From assembly GCF_000235745.1 (NCBI RefSeq), contig NZ_AGSX01000043.1:62001-126000 (forward strand): a stretch of DNA of 64,000 nucleotides, in the 5' to 3' direction. Every line of letters starts with the position of its first letter. Position 1 is the stretch's first letter. Below the pieces are notes generated by a model. The model was not told the origin of the DNA, searched no databases, and saw only the letters and a list, made by a program, of their open reading frames with translations. Positions 1 to 9,120 of the stretch are shown piece after piece. The stretch comes from Stutzerimonas stutzeri SDM-LAC. GTDB lineage: Bacteria > Pseudomonadota > Gammaproteobacteria > Pseudomonadales > Pseudomonadaceae. A program made the position numbers and the translations under genes.

Positions 1-175
1 TGACTTCACCGGCAACGATGGCGACGCCTGTCTTGACCAACGTTTCGCAGGCCACGCGGGCGTGCTTGTCCTCGGCGATGATGGCGTCCAGCACCGCATC
101 GGAGATCTGGTCGGCAATCTTGTCCGGGTGCCCTTCGGACACGGATTCGGAGGTGAAAATCGAGTATTCGCTCAT
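1..175 (-). CDS. metK: S-adenosylmethionine synthetase, N-terminal part (gene runs off the window)
   Basis: Makes S-adenosylmethionine from methionine and ATP in the cytoplasm. Only the first 58 codons are present, on the minus strand from an ATG at 175. The peptide begins [20 protein letters not shown] and continues with [10 protein letters not shown], the highly conserved MetK N-terminus; the GHPDK loop contributes to ATP binding. A ribosome site (AGGAA) lies 6-10 bases before the ATG. The gene starts only 14 bases after the stop of the ArsR-methyltransferase gene, so the two are almost certainly co-transcribed. No defect is visible in the part seen. Confidence 0.97.
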   Translation of the reverse strand, partial: MSEYSIFTSESVSEGHPDKIADQISDAVLDAIIAEDKHARVACETLVKTGVAIVAGEV

Positions 176-189
176 CTATCGGTTCCTAA

Positions 190-1191
190 TTACCGGTGGG
201 TGAGTCGGCTGTCAGCGGCGAGCCGGGAAAAGTACCGGGTCTGGATCTGAAAACCGTTCTTCAAGCCAATGTAGAGGCTCTCGCCGGGCGTGAGCCCCGC
301 GGCATCGGCCCAACGGGCCAGATCATCCTGTTCGAAGCCCAACCACAGATCGCCGCAGGCCTCCTTGGCCCAACTCTGGTTGTGGCTGCACAGCTCGGTG
401 ATCAGCAGGCTACCGCCCACGTTCACCAGCCGCGCCAGTTGCTTGAGTGCTTCACCCGGCGCGGCCAGATGATGCAAAACCATGTTCAGCACAACGCAGT
501 CGGCTGACGGACATTCGTCCTGTAACGCGTCTGCAAGTTTCAGCTCGACATTTTCCAGCGCGTCCTGCTCGCAACGTGAGCGAGCCAGCTCGAGCATTGC
601 CGGGCTGTTGTCCACCGCGACCACGCGAGCGAAGCGATGGGCCAACACGGGCAGAAAGCTGCCGTCGCCAGGGCCGACTTCGAGTGCTGTGGAATCCGAG
701 GACAGATTCAGCGCATCGAGCAGCGCGACCACGCTGTCGTGGTACTGAGGAAGCCCGGCGATCATGTCTTGTCGCGCCTGGAAACTGCTTGCCATTCTTG
801 CGAAGAAGTCTTCGCTGGCTGCGCTGCGTTGGGCATGCACGGCAGCGATGCGCCCTTGTACATCAAACGGCAGGCTCAACTGATCGACCTCTTCGAGCAG
901 GGCAGCCTGCAGCTTGCCACCAAGGCTATCGAGTTGGGGCAGGGCGCGGCGGTAGAAGATCGCGTTGCCTTCCCGGCGCGTCGCCAGCAGGCCGGCCTGG
1001 GTCATTACTTTGAGGTGATGGCTGATGCCGGACTGGCCGATGGCAAAAATCTGCGCCAGTTCGAGTACACCGAATGAGTCGTTGGCCAGCGCGCGCAGCA
1101 CGTTCAGACGCAGCGAATCGCCGCCGGCCTTGCACAGGGCGGCGAGCTGATCGCTGTCGTCGAAAGATATCTGGGGAATGCGCAGGCTCAT
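190..1191 (-). CDS. ArsR-family regulator fused to a SAM-dependent methyltransferase domain (SahR-like)
   Basis: A 333-residue two-domain protein. Residues 27-82 form an ArsR winged helix, with the recognition helix around GQSGISHHLKVM. Residues 150-260 hold a class I methyltransferase fold with the SAM-binding motif ALEVGPGDGSF (169-179). I see no ArsR metal-binding cysteine pair (CVC), which suggests that the methyltransferase-like domain senses the ligand. The known family is SahR, which responds to S-adenosylhomocysteine and represses methionine-cycle genes in Proteobacteria. Position directly upstream of metK, with a perfect palindrome 41 bases before the start, fits autoregulation and control of metK. 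That this one senses SAH is inference; it could also be an active methyltransferase. Confidence 0.88.
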   Translation of the reverse strand: MSLRIPQISFDDSDQLAALCKAGGDSLRLNVLRALANDSFGVLELAQIFAIGQSGISHHLKVMTQAGLLATRREGNAIFYRRALPQLDSLGGKLQAALLEEVDQLSLPFDVQGRIAAVHAQRSAASEDFFARMASSFQARQDMIAGLPQYHDSVVALLDALNLSSDSTALEVGPGDGSFLPVLAHRFARVVAVDNSPAMLELARSRCEQDALENVELKLADALQDECPSADCVVLNMVLHHLAAPGEALKQLARLVNVGGSLLITELCSHNQSWAKEACGDLWLGFEQDDLARWADAAGLTPGESLYIGLKNGFQIQTRYFSRLAADSRLTHR

Positions 1192-1231
1192 AGGCAGCGC
1201 AGTCTAGTCGCTCGATTTTCGTCCAGCAATG

Positions 1232-1257
1232 CCAATATCAAAAAGTTTTGATATTGG
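1232..1257. promoter_or_regulatory. Perfect 12-bp inverted repeat, probable operator of the ArsR/SahR-like regulator
   Basis: The left arm CCAATATCAAAA (1232-1243) and its exact complement (1246-1257) are separated by two bases. The site lies 41 bases upstream of the ArsR-methyltransferase start, where a repressor would overlap the promoter of the regulator-metK unit. ArsR dimers bind symmetric sites of this size. That the adjacent regulator binds here is inference. Confidence 0.75.
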
Positions 1258-1269
1258 ACAAGCAGCGCT

Positions 1270-1872
1270 TTAGCTGATCAGGCTGTTGATGCCCATGCCG
1301 CAGGACACCAGACCCAGGGCCAACAGAAAGAAGTTCGGCAGCAGATCGAGCAGTCCCTGCAGACGGTCATTGCTCGACAGTTGGCGTGACACCAGGCTGT
1401 AGGTGATCAGGATCGAGATGTCGACCAACGCCCAGATGGCGATCAGCGCTAGCGCCTGCGGTGCGAAGGGTTGCGCCGGCAGAATGAAGCCCGGCAGAAA
1501 GGCGAGAAAGAACAGGATGTCCTTGGGGTTCGATAGTCCGACCGCCATGGCTCGCCAGAAGTAATGTGCCTGCGAGCGCGGCAGTTCCCTGGCTTCCCCA
1601 CCGCCGCCACACAGGCCATCAGCGCCGAGCCAGATCAGGTAGAGCCCGCCGAGCACCTGGCCCCATTCTAGAATCACAGGTTTCAGGTCCAGGGCCAGGT
1701 AGATCACCATCAGCGCAGCGATCAACAGCATCTGCGCCGAAAGCACACCGCCGAGAATGGTCCAGGCCGGCCAGCTGCGTCGGGCGTCAGCGACAACCAG
1801 CGCGACGACCGGGCCAGGGGAGGCGATCAGCAAGGCGACCGCGGCGGCAAAGGCGAGATAGGTGGCGTTCAT
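1270..1872 (-). CDS. LysE/RhtB-family amino acid exporter
   Basis: A 200-residue inner-membrane protein with about six hydrophobic segments. The N-terminus carries the family hallmark ASPGPVVALV, and GLSNPKDILFFLAFLPGF is the typical LysE/RhtB NPK region. Members export amino acids or their derivatives by proton antiport. The start is the ATG at 1872, which overlaps the stop of the upstream oxygenase gene by four bases (ATGA). A longer frame running to 2079 has no support because it lies inside the oxygenase gene. Coupling to an amino-acid-oxygenase-like gene suggests export of that enzyme's product or control of its substrate; the substrate is not readable from sequence. Confidence 0.9.
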   Translation of the reverse strand: MNATYLAFAAAVALLIASPGPVVALVVADARRSWPAWTILGGVLSAQMLLIAALMVIYLALDLKPVILEWGQVLGGLYLIWLGADGLCGGGGEARELPRSQAHYFWRAMAVGLSNPKDILFFLAFLPGFILPAQPFAPQALALIAIWALVDISILITYSLVSRQLSSNDRLQGLLDLLPNFFLLALGLVSCGMGINSLIS

Positions 1873-2765
1873 AGCTCGGTTACCAGTTCGAAGATGCGCG
1901 ATTGCTTGCCCAGCCTTTCGGTGTAGAAGCGCAGGTTGCAGCTGGCGAAGGTGCGCTGCATCCAGCGGTCGCTGCCATCGAAACGGGCGGTGAAGGGGCT
2001 GCGTGCGTGCGCGGTGCGGCGGTTGTCGATGATCAGCAGGTCGCCGCGGCTGAGCCGCACCGGCTCGACCGCGTCCCAAGCAACGGCGCGCAGTCGGTCC
2101 AGCGCCTGCTGAGCCCGATTGCTGTAGGCGACCATGAATTGCGGATCGAAGCGCAGGAAAGGCGCGTCAGGGTCACCGTACAGCACCGTCTGATGCTTGT
2201 TGATGTCGATGCGCTGGTTCTTTTCGCTGGGGCCGTAGTCGGAGAGAAAGTTGTAGGGCTCGTTGAGAAAGAACGCCTGATCGTCATAGGAAAGTCGTTC
2301 GAGGATGCGTTCTACCGAAGCGATGTAAGTTACGGCTTCGGCAGCCGGGTCTTGGCGCAGGCAGAGCAGCAGTAGATAGTCAGGCTGGATCGCGTGGAAG
2401 GCATTTTCGGTGTGCAGGTCGAGTTCGGTGTCGAAGCTGTCCGAGGTCGCCGCGCGTGACTGTGTCTGCTGCGGGAAGAAGTTGTTGACGATGCAACCGC
2501 CCGATTCCTGCACGTAGCCGATCGGCTCGCCCAGCAAGGCGGTGGCTTGCAGTAGCAGTCGCTCGCTGCGGTCGTCGAGCTTGTTCAGTTCGGTGCGTTT
2601 GGCGGGCGTCGGTGGGATCTCGCCGATGTCCGTAATCTGCAGACGGACAAAACCCTTGGTGTTGCCCAATAGCTTGAAGTCGAGGATATCCGCTATCTGC
2701 GCCTGACTGAGCCCCCCGTGACGAATACTGGCAGATAAAAGTTGATCGAACTCGCGAGTGGGCAT
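1869..2765 (-). CDS. Fe(II)/2-oxoglutarate oxygenase, TauD/clavaminate-synthase-like (putative amino acid hydroxylase)
   Basis: A 298-residue protein with the metal-binding pattern of the clavaminate synthase branch. HTE lies at residues 118-120 in the context LDLHTENAFH, with a glutamate in place of the aspartate usual in TauD. The distal histidine is H253 in DNRRTAHARSPF, and the 2-oxoglutarate-binding arginine is probably R267 or R271. Known relatives hydroxylate free or carrier-bound arginine, lysine or asparagine at C3 or C4. The start at 2765 follows GGGAAGGATGAC, a good ribosome site. The gene is coupled to a LysE exporter and faces a GcvA-type LysR gene across 160 bases. Substrate unknown. 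Confidence 0.83.
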   Translation of the reverse strand: MPTREFDQLLSASIRHGGLSQAQIADILDFKLLGNTKGFVRLQITDIGEIPPTPAKRTELNKLDDRSERLLLQATALLGEPIGYVQESGGCIVNNFFPQQTQSRAATSDSFDTELDLHTENAFHAIQPDYLLLLCLRQDPAAEAVTYIASVERILERLSYDDQAFFLNEPYNFLSDYGPSEKNQRIDINKHQTVLYGDPDAPFLRFDPQFMVAYSNRAQQALDRLRAVAWDAVEPVRLSRGDLLIIDNRRTAHARSPFTARFDGSDRWMQRTFASCNLRFYTERLGKQSRIFELVTEL

Positions 2766-2925
2766 GTCATCCTTCCCTAGCGTTACAAGGCAGAGGCCTC
2801 TTATTGAATCGGTGCGAGCACGCGGCGGGCCCGATTGCAGGCGAGTATTGGTGGGCCCTGGAGGGTTGCAAAATGGAAAAAACGGCCATGTCCGATGAGT
2901 TTTACTCATGCCAGGGGCCGGCGGC

Positions 2926-3846
2926 ATGACGTTGCGTATGCCGCCGCTTTACGCGCTGCGTGCCTTTGAGGTCGCGGCACGCTTCGGCTCGTTTACACAG
3001 GCCGCTGAAAGCCTGTGCATCACCCAGAGTGCGGTCAGTCGGCATGTGAAGACGCTGGAAGAAAGCCTCGGTTGCCCACTTTTCGAACGCCGCGGTTCGC
3101 GGTTGGCGCTGACCGATACTGGGCGGCGGCTGGCGCAGGAGCTCAAGGTCGGTTTCCGTACCATCGAAAACGCCTGCATCGCTATCAATCGCCAGCAGGA
3201 CGCGCTCCGGCTGAAAGCCCCGTCGACGCTGACCATGCGCTGGCTTCTTGGCGCGCTGGAGGGTTTCCAGCTCGACCATCCGCAGGACCGCGTGCAGTTG
3301 ACCAGTGCCTGGATGGACCTCGATTCGGTGGACTTCCACAACGAGCCTTTTGATTGCGCCATCCTGCTCGGCCATGGCGGGTTCCCGGCGGACTGGAACC
3401 GGGTCAAGTTGTTCGATGAGTGGCTGGTGCCGGTCTGTTCGCCGGATTTTCAGAGCGGCTCGCCCTGGACAGCCGCGCGTCTCGCCGATGCAGCGCTGAT
3501 TCACCCTTCGCGTGACTGTCGGGATTGGCGACGCTGGTTGCAGCGGGTCGGCTGGGTCGAATCAGTCAACTGGCAGCAGGGTAAACTGTTCGACACGCTG
3601 GAACTGGGCATTTCCGCGGCGGCGCAAGGGCATGGCATCTCGATCGGCGACCTGGCTCTGGTCGACGCCGAACTGCGCAAAGGCTCGCTGATGCTGCCGT
3701 TCGACCAGGCGGTACGCTCCGGCGACAGCTATTACCTGGTCTGGCCGGCGGCCGGTGAAACGCCGCTAGCCCTGACGCGAATGAAGGACTACTTGCTGCA
3801 GCATCTGCCGGACATCGCCAGCTGTGGTGTCAGGCTGCTCGGCTAA
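2926..3846 (+). CDS. LysR-family transcriptional regulator, GcvA-like
   Basis: A 306-residue LysR protein. The winged helix at residues 5-65 reads LRAFEVAARFGSFTQAAESL and continues with TQSAVSRHVKTLEESLG, the GcvA-subfamily pattern. It is followed by a periplasmic-binding-like effector domain. I chose the ATG at 2926 because AGGGG lies eight bases before it; 2908 and 2938 are alternatives. It is divergent from the oxygenase-exporter pair, the usual arrangement for a LysR gene and its target. It probably controls that pair in response to an amino-acid-like ligand, which is inference. Confidence 0.88.
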   Translation: MTLRMPPLYALRAFEVAARFGSFTQAAESLCITQSAVSRHVKTLEESLGCPLFERRGSRLALTDTGRRLAQELKVGFRTIENACIAINRQQDALRLKAPSTLTMRWLLGALEGFQLDHPQDRVQLTSAWMDLDSVDFHNEPFDCAILLGHGGFPADWNRVKLFDEWLVPVCSPDFQSGSPWTAARLADAALIHPSRDCRDWRRWLQRVGWVESVNWQQGKLFDTLELGISAAAQGHGISIGDLALVDAELRKGSLMLPFDQAVRSGDSYYLVWPAAGETPLALTRMKDYLLQHLPDIASCGVRLLG

Positions 3847-3966
3847 CAGGCAGCGTTGGGGTGGCGTGCCCTTATTCAGTCATTGCCCCGCCCGCCCCGG
3901 TAGGGGAAAATGGCCGCCTTTTTCCGCCCCCTTCGTTTCAGAAGCTATCCCGCAGGAGATTCAGCG

Positions 3967-5964
3967 ATGTCCAGCCGTCGTGAGCGAGCCAATGCCATCC
4001 GCGCCCTCAGCATGGATGCCGTGCAGAAAGCCAACAGCGGCCACCCGGGTGCCCCCATGGGCATGGCGGACATCGCTGAAGTGCTCTGGCGCGACCACTT
4101 GAAGCACAGCCCGACCAACCCGCAGTGGGCCGACCGCGACCGCTTCGTGCTGTCCAACGGCCACGGCTCGATGCTGATCTACTCGCTGCTGCACCTGACC
4201 GGCTATGACCTGTCCATCGATGATTTGAAGAACTTCCGCCAGTTGCACAGCAAGACGCCTGGCCATCCCGAATTGGGCTATACCCCTGGCGTCGAGACCA
4301 CGACTGGTCCGCTGGGTCAGGGCATCGCCAACGCCGTGGGCTTCGCCCTGGCGGAAAAAATCATGGCCGCGCAGTTCAATCGTCCCGGCCACGACATCGT
4401 CGACCACAACACCTATGTATTCATGGGTGACGGCTGCCTGATGGAAGGCATTTCCCATGAAGTCTGTTCGCTGGCCGGCACGCTTGGGCTGAACAAGCTG
4501 ATCGCTTTTTACGATGACAACGGCATCTCCATCGACGGCGAAGTGCACGGCTGGTTCACTGACGACACCCCGCGCCGCTTCGAGTCCTACGGTTGGCAGG
4601 TGATCCGCAACGTCAACGGCCATGACGCCGACGAGATCCAGATCGCCCTGGAAACCGCGCGCAAGAGCGACCGCCCGACCCTGATTTGCTGCAAGACCAT
4701 CATTGGTTTCGGCTCGCCGAACAAGCAGGGCAAGGAAGAATCCCATGGCGCTGCGCTCGGCGATGCCGAGATCGCCCTGACCCGCGAGGCGCTGGGCTGG
4801 AAACACGGTCCGTTTGAGATTCCCGCCGAGATCTATGCCGAGTGGGACGCCAAGCAGAAGGGCGCCGACGCGGAGAATGAATGGAACAAGCGCTTCGCCG
4901 CTTATGAAACTGAATTCCCTGCGCTGGCATCCGAGTTCAAGCGCCGTATGGCGGGCGAGCTGCCAGCCGACTTCGCCGAGAAGGCGTCCGAGTTCATCCG
5001 TGAAGTCGCTACCAAGGGCGAAACCATCGCCAGCCGCAAGGCCAGCCAGAATTGCCTGAATGCCTTCGGCCCGCTGTTACCAGAGTTGCTTGGCGGATCG
5101 GCTGACCTCGCCGGCTCCAACCTGACCCTGTGGAAAGGCTGCAAGCCGGTGGTCGCCGAAGATGCTTCGGGCAACTACATGTATTACGGCGTGCGCGAAT
5201 TCGGCATGAGCGCCATAATGAACGGCGTCGCCCTGCACGGCGGCCTGATTCCGTACGGCGCGACCTTCCTGATGTTCATGGAATACGCCCGTAACGCGGT
5301 GCGCATGTCCGCACTGATGAAGCAGCGCGTGCTCTATGTCTTCACCCATGATTCCATCGGGCTTGGCGAGGATGGCCCGACGCATCAGCCGATCGAGCAA
5401 TTGACCAGCCTGCGCACTACGCCGAACCTGGACACCTGGCGTCCGGCTGACACGGTTGAATCCGCGGTGGCCTGGAAGCACGCCGTCGAGCGCAAGGACG
5501 GCCCGAGCGCGCTGATCTTCTCGCGCCAGAACCTGCCGTACCACATCCGCGACAACGAAACCGAAGCTGCCATCAGCAAGGGTGGGTACATCCTCAAGAA
5601 CTGCGTTGGCGAGCCTGAGCTGATCCTCATCGCCACCGGTTCGGAAGTCGGCCTGGCCGTGCAGGCCTACGACAAACTGACTGAGCAGGGACGCAACGTG
5701 CGTGTCGTCTCGATGCCGTGCACCAGCGTCTTCGACGCCCAGGATGCCTCGTGGAAGCAGCACGTGCTGCCGGTCGAAGTCGGCGCGCGTATCGCCATCG
5801 AGGCGGCCCACGCAGACTACTGGTACAAGTACGTTGGTCTCGACGGTCGCATCATCGGCATGACCACTTACGGCGAGTCGGCCCCGGCTGGTCAGCTGTT
5901 CGAGGAGTTTGGCTTCACCGTCGACAACATTCTCGCGGTCGCCGAAGAGTTGCTGGAAGACTAA
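3967..5964 (+). CDS. tkt: Transketolase
   Basis: Thiamine-diphosphate enzyme of the non-oxidative pentose phosphate pathway that moves two-carbon units between sugar phosphates in the cytoplasm. The 665-residue length is normal. The N-terminus has [20 protein letters not shown]. The diphosphate-binding GDG...N motif starts at residue 154 (GDGCLMEG), and the central domain has [15 protein letters not shown], the transketolase signature. The ATG at 3967 follows a CAGGAGATTCAG ribosome site; the frame is open to 3910, but that stretch has no matching N-terminal extension in the family. It is first in the tkt-epd-pgk-fba order, which supplies erythrose 4-phosphate to the next enzyme. Confidence 0.98.
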   Translation: MSSRRERANAIRALSMDAVQKANSGHPGAPMGMADIAEVLWRDHLKHSPTNPQWADRDRFVLSNGHGSMLIYSLLHLTGYDLSIDDLKNFRQLHSKTPGHPELGYTPGVETTTGPLGQGIANAVGFALAEKIMAAQFNRPGHDIVDHNTYVFMGDGCLMEGISHEVCSLAGTLGLNKLIAFYDDNGISIDGEVHGWFTDDTPRRFESYGWQVIRNVNGHDADEIQIALETARKSDRPTLICCKTIIGFGSPNKQGKEESHGAALGDAEIALTREALGWKHGPFEIPAEIYAEWDAKQKGADAENEWNKRFAAYETEFPALASEFKRRMAGELPADFAEKASEFIREVATKGETIASRKASQNCLNAFGPLLPELLGGSADLAGSNLTLWKGCKPVVAEDASGNYMYYGVREFGMSAIMNGVALHGGLIPYGATFLMFMEYARNAVRMSALMKQRVLYVFTHDSIGLGEDGPTHQPIEQLTSLRTTPNLDTWRPADTVESAVAWKHAVERKDGPSALIFSRQNLPYHIRDNETEAAISKGGYILKNCVGEPELILIATGSEVGLAVQAYDKLTEQGRNVRVVSMPCTSVFDAQDASWKQHVLPVEVGARIAIEAAHADYWYKYVGLDGRIIGMTTYGESAPAGQLFEEFGFTVDNILAVAEELLED

Positions 5965-5977
5965 CGAGTCGCTGCAT

Positions 5978-6040
5978 GCCTCAAGCTTCAAGCTGCAAGC
6001 CGGGTCGCCCGCGTTTCTCTTGCAGTTTGAGGCTTGAAGC
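5978..6040. repeat. Inverted REP-like pair between tkt and epd
   Basis: The left arm (5978-5999) starts GCCTCAAGCTTCAAGC. The right arm (6019-6040) reads as its near-complement, ending TTGAGGCTTGAAGC, with a 19-base loop. Both arms contain the CTTCAAGC/GCTTGAAG unit seen in intergenic repeats of some pseudomonads. It lies 14 bases after the tkt stop and 14 bases before epd, so it can form a strong hairpin in the shared transcript. Whether it belongs to a dispersed family in this genome cannot be seen from this window. Confidence 0.65.
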
Positions 6041-6054
6041 CTGGAGCTCCGCTT

Positions 6055-7095
6055 ATGCTCAACCGACCCTACCGCATCGCGCTCAACGGCTACGGCCGTA
6101 TTGGCCGTTGCGTGTTGCGTGCCTTCTACGAGCGCAACGCAGCGTTCGATTTCGAGATCGTCGCGCTCAACGATCTCGCTGATATGGCGAGCCTTGAGTA
6201 CCTCACCCGTTTCGACTCGACCCATGGCCGCTTCCCTGGCGAAGTGACCGTGGACGGCGATTGCCTGCACCTGAACGGCGATTGCGTGAAGGTGCTGCGC
6301 GAGCCGACGCCGGAAGCGGTGGACTGGCGCGGCATGGACGTCGACCTGGTGCTCGAGTGTTCCGGCGCCTACAACACGCGTGCCGGTGGGGAACGCTTTC
6401 TCGCCGCGGGCGTTCCTCGGGTATTGTTTTCCCAACCCATGAGCGGGGCCGCTGACGTCGATGCGACGGTGGTCATGGGCATCAACCATGAGCAACTGAC
6501 CGGAGCCGAGCGGCTGGTCTCCAACGCGTCCTGCACGACCAACTGTGGTGTGCCGCTGCTCAAGCTGCTCAACGATGCCATCGGACTCGATTACGTTTCG
6601 ATCACCACGATTCACTCGGCGATGAACGATCAGCCGGTCATCGACGCCTATCACCATGACGACCTGCGCCGCACCCGCTCTGCGTTTCAATCAGTGATTC
6701 CGGTGTCCACCGGGCTTGCGAAAGGCATTGAACGACTGTTGCCGGAACTCTCGGGGCGGATTCAGGCCAAAGCGGTGCGTGTACCGACGGTGAACGTCTC
6801 TTGCCTGGATATCACCGTGCAGACGTCCCGCGATACCGATGCCCAGACGATCAACCGGATTCTGCGCAAGGCCGCTGAGTCCGGGCCGCTACATGGCCTG
6901 CTTGCCTACACCGAGCTGCCCCATGCCAGTTGTGATTTCAACCACGACCCGCATTCGGCAATCGTCGATGGCAGCCTGACGCGGGCGTCCGGGCCGCGGT
7001 TGGTGAACCTGCTGGCCTGGTTCGACAACGAATGGGGGTTCGCCAACCGCATGCTCGACGTGGCCGACCACTATTTGCAGGTTGCCCACCGCTGA
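6055..7095 (+). CDS. epd: D-erythrose-4-phosphate dehydrogenase
   Basis: NAD-dependent oxidation of erythrose 4-phosphate to 4-phosphoerythronate, the first step of the deoxyxylulose-5-phosphate-dependent vitamin B6 pathway. The protein has 346 residues. The N-terminal Rossmann motif is NGYGRIGRC, the catalytic cysteine is in ASCTTNC, and TTIHSAMNDQPVIDAY is the Epd form of this region rather than the Gap form. The ATG at 6055 has GGAG nine bases upstream. It lies between transketolase, which makes its substrate, and pgk. Confusion with Gap is possible at family level but unlikely given the Epd-specific region and the neighbours. Confidence 0.95.
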   Translation: MLNRPYRIALNGYGRIGRCVLRAFYERNAAFDFEIVALNDLADMASLEYLTRFDSTHGRFPGEVTVDGDCLHLNGDCVKVLREPTPEAVDWRGMDVDLVLECSGAYNTRAGGERFLAAGVPRVLFSQPMSGAADVDATVVMGINHEQLTGAERLVSNASCTTNCGVPLLKLLNDAIGLDYVSITTIHSAMNDQPVIDAYHHDDLRRTRSAFQSVIPVSTGLAKGIERLLPELSGRIQAKAVRVPTVNVSCLDITVQTSRDTDAQTINRILRKAAESGPLHGLLAYTELPHASCDFNHDPHSAIVDGSLTRASGPRLVNLLAWFDNEWGFANRMLDVADHYLQVAHR

Positions 7096-7144
7096 CCCTG
7101 CACCGCTTTAAGACATCGCCGTTCTTGAACTTAAGGAAGATCAC

Positions 7145-8305
7145 ATGACCGTTTTGAAGATGACCGACCTCGACCTCCAGGGTAAGCGCGTGCTGATCCG
7201 CGAGGACCTCAACGTGCCGGTCAAGGATGGCGCAGTGAGAAGCGACGCGCGCATCCAGGCCTCGCTGCCGACCATCAAGCTGGCGCTGGAGAAGGGTGCT
7301 GCGGTGCTGGTTTGCTCGCACCTGGGTCGTCCCGAAGAGGGCGTATACAGCGAGGAAGACAGCCTCAAGCCGGTTGCCGACTACCTGAGCAAGGCGCTCG
7401 GCCGCGAAGTGCCGCTGGTCAAGGATTACCTCGATGGCGTTCAGGTGCAGGCCGGTGAGCTGGTGCTGCTGGAAAACGTGCGCTTCAACAAGGGCGAGAA
7501 GAAGAACAGCGACGAGCTGGCGCAGAAGTACGCCGCGCTCTGTGATGTCTTCGTCATGGATGCCTTTGGTACTGCCCACCGCGCCCAGGGCTCGACTCAC
7601 GGCGTGGCCAAGTTCGCCAAGGTCGCCTGTGCAGGCCCGCTGCTCGCTGCAGAACTGGATGCGCTGGGCAAGGCGTTGAAGACTCCGGCTCAGCCGATGG
7701 CGGCCATCGTGGCCGGTTCCAAGGTGTCGACCAAGCTGGACGTACTCAACAGCTTGAGTCAGGTCTGCAACCAACTGATTGTCGGCGGTGGCATCGCCAA
7801 TACCTTTCTCGCGGCGGCTGGCTTCCCGGTAGGCAAGTCGCTGTATGAAGCCGATCTGGTCGACACCGCCAGGGCCATCGCGGCCAAGGTCAGCGTGCCG
7901 CTGCCGGTCGACGTGGTGGTCGCCAAGGCCTTCGCCGAAGATGCCGAAGCTACCGTCAAGGCGGTGGGCGATGTTGCCGATGACGACATGATTCTGGATA
8001 TCGGCCCGCAGACTGCGGCCAACTTCGCCGAACTGCTGAAGTCCTCGAAAACCATTCTCTGGAACGGCCCGGTCGGCGTGTTCGAGTTTGATCAGTTCGG
8101 TAACGGCACCAAGGTGCTGGCTCAGGCCATCGCGCAAAGCCCTGCGTTCTCCATCGCGGGCGGCGGTGACACCCTCGCGGCGATCGACAAGTACGGTGTC
8201 GCTGAACAGATTTCCTACATCTCTACCGGCGGCGGTGCCTTCCTCGAGTTCGTCGAGGGCAAGGCTCTGCCCGCTGTCGAGGTGCTGGAGCAGCGCGCAA
8301 AGTAG
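7145..8305 (+). CDS. pgk: Phosphoglycerate kinase
   Basis: Glycolytic and gluconeogenic enzyme that transfers phosphate between 1,3-bisphosphoglycerate and ADP. The length of 386 residues is normal. The signature near the N-terminus is [14 protein letters not shown]; substrate-binding HLGRPEEG and the basic-patch region [13 protein letters not shown] follow; the C-terminal nucleotide domain has the glycine-rich GGGDT motif. The ATG at 7145 follows TTAAGGAAGATCAC, a strong ribosome site. It lies 49 bases after epd, so co-transcription is likely. Confidence 0.98.
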   Translation: MTVLKMTDLDLQGKRVLIREDLNVPVKDGAVRSDARIQASLPTIKLALEKGAAVLVCSHLGRPEEGVYSEEDSLKPVADYLSKALGREVPLVKDYLDGVQVQAGELVLLENVRFNKGEKKNSDELAQKYAALCDVFVMDAFGTAHRAQGSTHGVAKFAKVACAGPLLAAELDALGKALKTPAQPMAAIVAGSKVSTKLDVLNSLSQVCNQLIVGGGIANTFLAAAGFPVGKSLYEADLVDTARAIAAKVSVPLPVDVVVAKAFAEDAEATVKAVGDVADDDMILDIGPQTAANFAELLKSSKTILWNGPVGVFEFDQFGNGTKVLAQAIAQSPAFSIAGGGDTLAAIDKYGVAEQISYISTGGGAFLEFVEGKALPAVEVLEQRAK

Positions 8306-8316
8306 AACGGCTGATG

Positions 8317-8350
8317 GCCTTTTGTCGTTACAAACGTAACGGCAAAAGGC
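8317..8350 (+). terminator. 15-bp stem-loop after pgk, possible terminator
   Basis: GCCTTTTGTCGTTAC (8317-8331) pairs with 8336-8350 through all positions (one T-G wobble) around an AAAC loop. It begins 12 bases after the pgk stop. It has no trailing T run, so it may be a Rho-assisted terminator, a 3'-end stabiliser or an attenuator for the downstream lipoprotein genes. Confidence 0.55.
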
Positions 8351-8407
8351 AACCCCTGCGGCGGGTTGCGGTCTCTGTTCTGTCCAGACAAGGAATGGAG
8401 ACTCACC

Positions 8408-8602
8408 ATGCGTTTTTTCGCACTAGCTGTTTGCTGTCTTGGCCTGGCCGGTTGCGCCGGGGGCCCGCCGGACTCGCTCTGTGAAGTGATCGACCCGCCA
8501 CCGGCACAGAGCCCGACCGCGCAGAACGATCAGCGTATCGAGATGCAGAGCACGGGTGACCCGACCGTAGGAACCGCTGCAGATATGCAGGATTGTCCCT
8601 GA
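8408..8602 (+). CDS. Small lipoprotein of unknown function
   Basis: A 64-residue protein with a type II signal peptide. The N-terminus MRFFALAVCCLGLAGCAGG ends in the lipobox LAGC, so the mature lipoprotein is about 48 residues. The mature part is proline- and glutamine-rich with two further cysteines (SLCEV and the C-terminal DCP), which could form a disulfide. The ATG at 8408 has GGAG eight bases upstream. It ends 17 bases before the next lipoprotein gene, so the two form a unit between pgk and fba. I do not recognise a family. Confidence 0.75.
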   Translation: MRFFALAVCCLGLAGCAGGPPDSLCEVIDPPPAQSPTAQNDQRIEMQSTGDPTVGTAADMQDCP

Positions 8603-8619
8603 ACCAGCTTGGAGGACCG

Positions 8620-8952
8620 ATGAAAGGCCTGCTCATTTCGATCGCTGCGTTACTGCTTGGCGGGTGCGGGCACTGGCAATCCGGCCCGGATGCGCCCTTC
8701 GTGGGCTGGAAATGCCAAAGTGCGCAAAATATCGCCTGGCGCTACGCGGATGAAAGCCACCAGACGGTGGAGCTTAAAATCGGAAGCAGCGAAGAGGTCC
8801 ATAGGTTGCGCAAGGAACCCGTGACCCGCGGCGCTTTCTATAGCGATGGCGTTGTGGCCTTCCATGACAAGGGGACTGGTGCGCTGGTCTATCGACTGGC
8901 TGATGACAAGCTGCTCGCCCATGGCTGCAACGCGTCGCTGATCAATATTTGA
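8620..8952 (+). CDS. MliC-like lipoprotein (putative C-type lysozyme inhibitor)
   Basis: A 110-residue lipoprotein: MKGLLISIAALLLGGCGHW gives a type II signal with lipobox LGGC. The mature domain opens with a cysteine (GWKCQSAQN), has strand-like VELKIG, VTRGAFYSDG and a VAFHDKGTGALVYRL stretch, and ends with a second cysteine (AHGC). This is the outline of the MliC/PliC fold, in which FW-KG-A-L and a terminal cysteine are conserved. Known members protect the cell from host or predator lysozyme. GGAGG precedes the ATG at 8620. The assignment rests on pattern only and key inhibitory residues were not verified. Confidence 0.68.
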   Translation: MKGLLISIAALLLGGCGHWQSGPDAPFVGWKCQSAQNIAWRYADESHQTVELKIGSSEEVHRLRKEPVTRGAFYSDGVVAFHDKGTGALVYRLADDKLLAHGCNASLINI

Positions 8953-9120
8953 TCGAAAGACCGGCGATTTTCCCTGCTTTAAGGCCTTTTTACCGGGTCT
9001 GATGGCTTTTGAGCCGTCCACCACTACAATGCCGCGCCATACCGCGCGGTGCTTGAACACCGTCAGCCCTTGCGGCAGGCTTTACACGATTAATCGACCC
9101 TAACCGGGAGAAAGGAAAAC

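Noticed and set aside
5077-6690. A 537-codon open frame on the minus strand opposite tkt and epd
   Set aside because: Antisense to two clearly real genes, with no ribosome site or recognisable domain.
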